Assembly: GCF_000382125.1 (NCBI RefSeq)
Contig: NZ_KB907547.1
Span: 558,001-622,000 of the forward strand
Direction: 5' to 3'
From: Eudoraea adriatica DSM 19308
Lineage (GTDB): Bacteria; Bacteroidota; Bacteroidia; Flavobacteriales; Flavobacteriaceae
DNA length: 64,000 nucleotides
This document shows, piece after piece, positions 63,866-64,000 of this stretch. Every line of letters starts with the position of its first letter. The first letter of the stretch is position 1. The notes under the pieces were generated by a model that was not told the origin of the DNA, searched no databases, and saw only the letters and a program-made list of their open reading frames with translations. The translations under genes and the position numbers were made by a program.

Positions 63866-63926
63866 GTATTCTTAATAATAGAAACCAATAATTGAGATTC
63901 GGAATTATCATTTAAAGTTTTAAAAC

Positions 63927-64000
63927 CTGGAGAATATAAAGAACAAAATAGGCTGGAAAGTAGCCGCCGCCCTGGTGGTTGCAAATATGATTGGAACGGG
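63927..64000 (+). CDS. APC family amino-acid permease, 5' fragment
   Basis: The frame from 63924 to the end of the window reads NKIGWKVAAALVVANMIGTG, the first helix of the amino acid-polyamine-organocation family, with the unwound GTG substrate-binding turn. An in-frame TAA at 63921-63923 is followed by no ATG, GTG or TTG before the conserved helix; CTG at 63927 is the best available start. So either a rare start is used or the N-terminus is altered. Only ~25 residues are inside the window. Confidence 0.7.
   Translation, partial: MENIKNKIGWKVAAALVVANMIGT

Noticed and set aside
1-64000. CRISPR arrays, tRNA and rRNA genes
   Set aside because: No regularly spaced repeats and no tRNA- or rRNA-like stretches were found by eye on either strand.

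Overview
The window is a chromosomal segment of a low-GC member of the Bacteroidota, most likely a marine Flavobacteriaceae. The evidence is the block pdxA / yceD / rpmF / fabH / accB / accC, the flavobacterial orphan families (DUF6090, Lacal_2735), a TTG-N19-TAnnTTTG promoter before yceD, mostly AT-rich upstream regions without strong Shine-Dalgarno sites, and many lipoproteins with an S-C lipobox. The genus cannot be fixed from the sequence. I saw no tRNA, rRNA, CRISPR array, transposase or integrase.

Layout. 1-12.8 kb is core metabolism: the 3' part of asd, a prolyl oligopeptidase, an ABC ATPase, an ArfB-like ribosome rescue factor, a FAH-family hydrolase, then the leftward fatty-acid/ribosome block, with ribE divergent from pdxA. 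12.9-18.8 kb is a leftward sugar-related group (acyltransferase-like DUF5009 protein, Na+/solute symporter, EEP phosphatase, glycoamylase lipoprotein) with a TSUP permease facing the other way. 19-28.2 kb is mixed: TerB-like protein, NTF2-like lipoprotein, a broken DUF6090 gene, DUF418 protein, CotH-like protein, YfcC carrier and a large tricorn-like S41 protease.

28.2-33.5 kb is the most interesting part: an apparently complete, leftward class II bacteriocin-type system. It has a C39-peptidase ABC exporter, an HlyD-type adaptor, a CPBP (Abi) membrane protease of the kind that gives immunity, and four tiny genes (47, 52, 52 and 52 codons) that encode double-glycine leader peptides. Two precursors share a core motif K-[ST]-D-Y-x2-G-x3-G-x2-I-R. 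A ~54-nt intergenic element is repeated before two of the precursor genes. The peptides would be trimmed at Gly-Gly by the exporter's own Cys/His/Asp protease domain and sent out through the exporter/HlyD channel.

34-48.4 kb is rightward accessory metabolism: DUF6090 protein between short direct repeats, MFS transporter, flavin monooxygenase, aminopeptidase-like hydrolase, GNAT, VOC, CehA/McbA metallohydrolase, truncated haemoglobin, sterol-desaturase-like protein, and a tight LpxH-like / glycosyltransferase / GH1 cassette. 48.4-53.2 kb is a DNA-photorepair module (two photolyase/cryptochrome genes and a TIGR03643 protein) plus DoxX-like proteins, lying between two ~185-bp direct repeats that each contain a terminator hairpin. 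53.2-64 kb holds an aldo/keto reductase, a DUF481 protein, a YtxH / holin-X / small-protein stress trio, a secreted sugar-oxidation group (DUF1080, SDR, cytochrome c, PQQ dehydrogenase, Tat-exported Gfo/Idh/MocA), two secreted proteins with tandem ABM-like halves, and the start of an amino-acid permease running off the end.
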